Part shown: positions 9,301 to 15,300 of the stretch, one piece after another
Position numbering within the stretch: position 1 is the stretch's first letter
How the letters are laid out: each line of letters starts with the position of its first letter
IMG/VR virus record: IMGVR_UViG_3300033148_001030
Coordinates: 1-34,550 of that record
Length of the DNA: 34,550 nucleotides
DNA from: a virus
Strand: one strand, 5' to 3'
Position numbers and translations under genes: made by a program
The notes under the pieces: generated by a model
What the model was told of the DNA's origin: nothing
Databases searched by the model: none
What the model saw: the letters and a program-made list of their open reading frames with translations, nothing else

Positions 9301-12300
9301 TTTAGCTCTTGCTGGGCGCAGATGTAAATACGTGGCCGCTGATCTTTGAATTTAGGGGAAGCATGTAGTGAAAGCCCCGCAGCCCCCGCCTGGTTGATAA
9401 CAAGCGCGTCTATTTCTCCATTATTGAAGCCTCTAATTATGGCGTTGCGGTCATTTATTTCCTTGTCGCTTCGCCTCCTAATTGGCATTCCATCTTCCTC
9501 AAGGTCTGCCACATACTTTCGGCCCGTGATCTCTGCCACCTTATAGCCTTTATCCTTTAGGGCCTTGAGGATGCTGTCAATAGGGCTTGCTGGAATGTCA
9601 GTGGTGAATTTTTCAATCTTTTCTTCAACCTTCCTGTATGCTTGTTGCAATGTAGGTGGTAAATTTTCCAGTCTTACTTGATATGTAGTGCCTTGACGTT
9701 GCCCGGGCTCTTTCACCTTAATTGTTAAGCAGCCTTGTAGGTACTTCTTTAATATATCTGCATAGGTCATAGAACCCATAGGATCGCCCACGCGGATATA
9801 ACCAGCTTCTTCTATTTGGTATTCAAGAAACGATCCCAGCGTGTTGGCAAGGGCAATAACCGGCTTTTTGCCTTCTTTTAGGGACTTCAAAGCCTGTTCA
9901 ACGGCAAGGTTGACCTTCATGCAGAGCATCAGGGTGCGAACGGCATTGTGAACAATGGAGGCAAAGTTGGTTGTAGTGACTTTTACCCGGTTTCGACCGC
10001 CCGCTGATATGTCTCCCCCACCAGGTATTCTAATACCAAAAACTTCTCCTGGTGGCCCTTTTCGTTGTCCGCGCTCTCCTTTAGGCGGATTGACGATTGC
10101 ATTAAACTCTGCCACAAAACGTTTATCAAAGGCCAATATGTCCCTCAGTAATTCAGTTACTTCATCGGCCCGTTTTACGTCTCTAGCTCTGTTCTTTGTG
10201 TCAACATAAGTTTCAACCGTGATCCCGCGGAAGCTCTTTTCTCTGCGTACCAATTGCCCGCGCTTTGCAAGATACGTTGACATTATCTCCTGCAATGGCG
10301 TACCACCGCTTACTACCGCCTCTATAAGCTCTTCCATGCTCAGGTTGGCCTTTGAAATATCCGTCCTAAAATAGATAGGCATGGTGTCAGGACGTTTGGC
10401 AAATGTGGCAGAAAGATATGTTACACCTTTGGCAGCCTGTAGCTGGTTGAATAGGTAGTTGAAGGTATTGGAATCTGTGCCGCTGGCATTGTGGGATTCG
10501 TCCATTATTACATAGTTGCCAGGGATAATCTTTTCAAGGGCCTGCTGAACCTTATTGGGCGTATTGATTTGGGAGTAGGTTGTCACGATCCCGTCATAGT
10601 CGGCTATGGCCTCCAGACCTTTATCAATTATTTCATTGAGCATTTTGGTGCGCCGATTGCTAACTAACGGAACCATTACCACGTTGCCTTTTTGGTCTGT
10701 AATCGTCGCTTTAGCTTTGTCGCTGGCTATTATCAGTGGGTTAAAGGGCTGCCCTATATCCGTCATATCGCGGTAAAAATCAGAGAACAGATTAGCCTTT
10801 TCAGTGAAGAAGATGGGAATCTTGCCCTGAAGCCTGGCATAGTGATAAATCGCAGCCGCAACCCTACCCTTTCCTATTCCTGTCTGATCTCCTTCTACGG
10901 TAGCCACGCCACCCTTTTCCAGGTTGCTAATTATAAGGGCAATGGCATCTACCTGGTCGGCTGAAAACGCCTTGTGGAGATCGGCAATAGAGGCATATTG
11001 CAGTTTATCCCTTACATACTCGTCAATATCGCCTACTTCTTTTTCAAGGTTGTCCAGGGCCTCAGCCGTGGCGTATGACATTGTTCGCGGTATCAGAGTT
11101 TCATCAATGATCGGGCCTTTTGATTTGGGCCTGTAGATAACTTGAAACTCGGTCTCGTGTTCTTTGCCCTGAAGCCGTGGCAGTTCGTCTTGTAGCCAAC
11201 GAGAGAAATATGGGCGGGCTTTTTCGCTGAGCGCTGCAAATACTTCTTTTACAAAATCGAGCGCTGACTTACCAGTAGCCAACGCATCGTGGTACATCTC
11301 ATTTAGGACTTCTTTGATTTGCTCATACTTGGAGGGATCAACTGGTTCAGAAGAGAAAATCTCGCCTTTTTCGCCGAGGATTTCATTGATTTTCTTAATC
11401 CCTTCGGCAAACTTCTTGGCGTACTCTATGGTTTCCTTGCCTTTTTCTTTGGCTCGTTCTGCGGCGGTCTTTTCTTGCTCTACAAGCTGGTCAAATGCGG
11501 AAAGAAGATCGGCGGGGTTTACCTGGTCAACACTTACATCAGCGATTCCAGAAAGAGCATCAGGCTCAGATCTAGGATGTCCTGCCTCGCTCCTTCCTCG
11601 CTCTCGTAGTCCGCTAGGTCGTCCTTGCTCAGGCCCACGCTTTCCAGAAACTCCTCCAGGCTCATGCGGTCGTTCAGTAGGGCGTGCAGGCTGTACGCCT
11701 CCCTCGTGAGCGGCGGGTTTTCCCATTCCATGAGTAGTTGGGCCACGTCCTCCGGGCTTGGATTGCCGTTGATTAACAGGTCGAACCCCGGAAGCCAGTT
11801 GTCCAGGAGGTACAGGACGTTCTCCATGCTCTCCTCTTTCGCCATGTCCTCCACCAGATACGCCACCTTGTCCTCGTACTGGTCTATGTACCCCTTCTCC
11901 GCCTCCTTCGTGAGGGGCCACGGGAGGCCGAGGACCAGGTTGAGGTGAGAACTTTTCCATAGTCCCATCGGCGGCAGCCAGACCTGTTGGTTGTCCACTG
12001 TATATCCTCCCTGTTTCATCAACAAGTTCGTCTATGGTCTTGACACGTTGAAATTCGGCCCTGTTGGAAGGATCGGCACTCGTGAAGGTGTCTGTAGCGC
12101 CTTTTGTCTTCCTTCCATCAATGACGATAAGCCGAACATTAAACTTCGTGCCTTGCCTTGCGTATTCCTTGCCAGGTATATCTATGTTGCGTATAACTTT
12201 ATAATTTTTGTGCAAATAATTCAAGAAAATTCGGTCGGCATTGCTCATCTTGCCCTTTTCAAAGTTATGCCCACCAATGAGAAAAGCAGCCCTTCCAGTG

Positions 12301-15300
12301 TAGCTCATGGCCTTAAGGGCATTAGCCATGATCTTGTGTTCCAGTTTCTTTAGCTCGTAACCTTCAAAGTCTTCCCATTCCTCTGAACCAAACGGCGGAT
12401 TGCCAATAACAACATCCATTGATCCAGGCACAACAACGCCTTTGCCCTTTGGTGCTACAGCCTCTTTGCCGTCTTCTTGGCTAACATTAAAGCCCTGATC
12501 TTCCAGTATCTCTGCCCGTGTTGGGTCGATCTCATTGGCAAACACCATGCGAGGGTTAGCGACCGTAAGCAGTGATCCCGTTCCGGCTGTTGGTTCATAA
12601 ACCGTAGTGTTGGGGTTGACTCCCACCATGACCTGCATAAGGTAGGCCAGATGTATGGGTGTAGAGTACGCCTGCTTTGCTACGCTGGTAGAAGTTCGAG
12701 TGCCAAGATTGGGTTGCCATTCATACAGCTTTTTAAGCTCCTTATAGACTTCCTGGTATGGCCTGCCCTTGTTCTTTTCAATAATATCGCGGGCCTTGCG
12801 GACAATGGCATACTCAAAGGCTTCCTCAACCTGTTTGTGGCTATAGTTGGGGTCTTTTAACAGCTTGGGGCGGGTAGTGCCAAGCATCTGCGCCACTTCT
12901 TTTTGTAGTGCAACCTTGTTCAACGGCTTTTTATTAATGTCAATCAACGCCTCAAAGCGCTTCGCAAGTGCAGGTATATTGAAGTTACCGGGCTTCCCAA
13001 TATCTTCCGCGGTCTCTTTTTCCCCGGGAAATGTGAGTTTACCCTTTAGAAAGCCTTGAGAGATAATATTCTTGCTGAATATATCCGCAAATGATCGACC
13101 ATCTCTTGTCTGGCCGCTTGTGCGCCATTCCCCTAATGGCCCCCGGCCAGCCACTTCAAGCAGGATCAGCTTACCGTTTGAGCCAATACCAAAGACCATC
13201 TCGGAGTCAAGCACAAGGTCTCCACCCTCCTTGACATAGTGGGTAACATAAAGGCCCTGGTCTTTGCCGTTAGGTAGGAGATGCCTTTCTATTACAAGGT
13301 CGAGGTATCCTTCGGAAGATATTTTTGCGTAGAAGTCTTCACCCTGCATGACCTTTGTTTCAAGGCCATGAGCATGAAGCAATTTTGCAATGCGTTTTTC
13401 AGGATTTCCGGTTTGTTGTTTTGGCGGGAGTATTTCAGGGGCTATCGACGGCCCAGCTTTTTCAGGCTTTTCCTTAATTCCTCCCTCTCTTTCTCCGGCA
13501 GACTTGACCACAACTCCCGGAGGTCTTTCACCCCGTCTGGCCCGTGTACCAGCACGTAAGCGCGCCCTTTTATGACTTTGGAGGGCCTTTTCTGCTTCTT
13601 CTTCTGTTTGTCCGATGCCATAGCTGAACCCCACTTCAACTAAAACTTCTGTTCCGTAAAGTGTTCCTTCAAGAATGTTGCTGCTCAAATACTCAATAGC
13701 TTTCTTAAATGCCTTTATTAGCTCTCCAGCGGTGTTTGCCTGTGCCTTAAATTCATCTCCGCTTATATGAAAAACATCTTCTATTGGCAAGCCGCAAGAC
13801 TTGAGAGCATCAGCCATTACTTTTAAGACCTGATCCCCAAAATCGTGGCCTATTTTGTCATTGTACCACTTTAAGCTATCGACATCTATCGACGCTATAT
13901 AAGCCTTTTTTTCTGCCTCGTCGAAGGCCCTGCGGTTCGGTAAACCCGTAAGATGATCAGTTAGCAACTCCCGGCGCATCTCTTCGGGAGTCATTTCTTC
14001 AACTTTTTTGCGTTTCTCTAAATCCTTGCGCCGTTCAGGGCCAGTATAAGGCTTTTTCTTTGGTGCGGCATTTTCCTTCAGCCACTCTTTCAAATCTCCA
14101 ATGGATTCAAGCCTTTCTATTTTCCCTAAGCCCTTCCATCCTTTTGGATAGTTCCTGAGATACGCCACCCTTGCCTGCTTTTCGCCAAGGTAGCCAAGCA
14201 TGACCTTGTACTCGTCAAATTTCCCTGTCTTGGGATCGTTCTGGTAAACGATAAAAACCGGTGTGGTATCAAGAGAAGATCGCGGTTCAGGGTTAATGAA
14301 GACATCCACCTGGTCGCCGTCAGGGGCTTCAGTGCGCCTGATATAGCCATAATGGTCGTATAGTTTGCTTTCCCATTTTTCAGGGGCTCCCGGTTTGCTC
14401 TTACGGGTAGAGCCGGCGGGGTTTTCAATGCTTATCTTGAGACCGCCTATTTCAATGTGACCTTTCTTGTAGTTACCAGCCTCGATCTGTGCAGCGCTAG
14501 GCTCTGTTTCGGCCTCCTCCGCGGCTGCCTTAATGTGTTCAGCCTGTTGCGAGGCTACCTCAGCCGACGGCTTGCCTTTGTGCGGGGAAACTTCTTGAAA
14601 AACTCCACCTGCTCCAGCCTTTTCTCCGCCTCCGCCCTGCTCTTGTACGGGCCTCCCAGGTTTCTGTGGTGGCCTTTTTTGTCCAGCTTCTCGCTCACCA
14701 CGTAGTACCCGTCCTTCCTTTTCACGATCATAAGGAACCTCCTCTCCAGCGGCTAACGCCTCTTTCCATGCCTCGTCAAGGTCTATGTACGGCTCTTTTT
14801 CGTCTTCGAGGATTGCTCTGATATAGCCCTCTGGAACGCCGGACTCTTTTGCAATCTCGCTAATAACACTGTCTTCAATCTCGCTGCGGTAACGGGCACG
14901 AGCTTCCTCAATAAGTCGGGTGGAATATCCTTCATTTTTCAACTCCTCAATGATTTGATGATATTCATCGTCTGTTATATCCTTGATCTGCTCTGGCCTT
15001 TGCTCGATAAGCTTGGCCACATCTATTATATCACGCTTGCGGGCCTCTTCAGCGTGTCGGACCACTGCATCCCAAATGGCCGCTCGCCTTGTTTCACGCT
15101 CGCTAAATTCCTCACCACGCAAGCCTTTTTCAATGGTAGTGATTGTTTCCTCTCGACCAAAACGTCCCTCGCGCATAAATTCAGGGTAGGTTGAGCTATA
15201 CCCTATCCATTTACCTTCAGGCAACTGTATTCTACCACCAGGTTCGCCCATCTTGACTTGCGTCAGAAGGTCCGAAATGTATGGCGCAAGTCCCCCTAAA

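Noticed and set aside
14126-14428. A 100-codon minus-strand frame inside the pyrophosphatase-like domain
   Set aside because: It is a shadow of a recognised domain, with no ribosome site and a composition full of Arg, Thr and Pro from the out-of-frame read.
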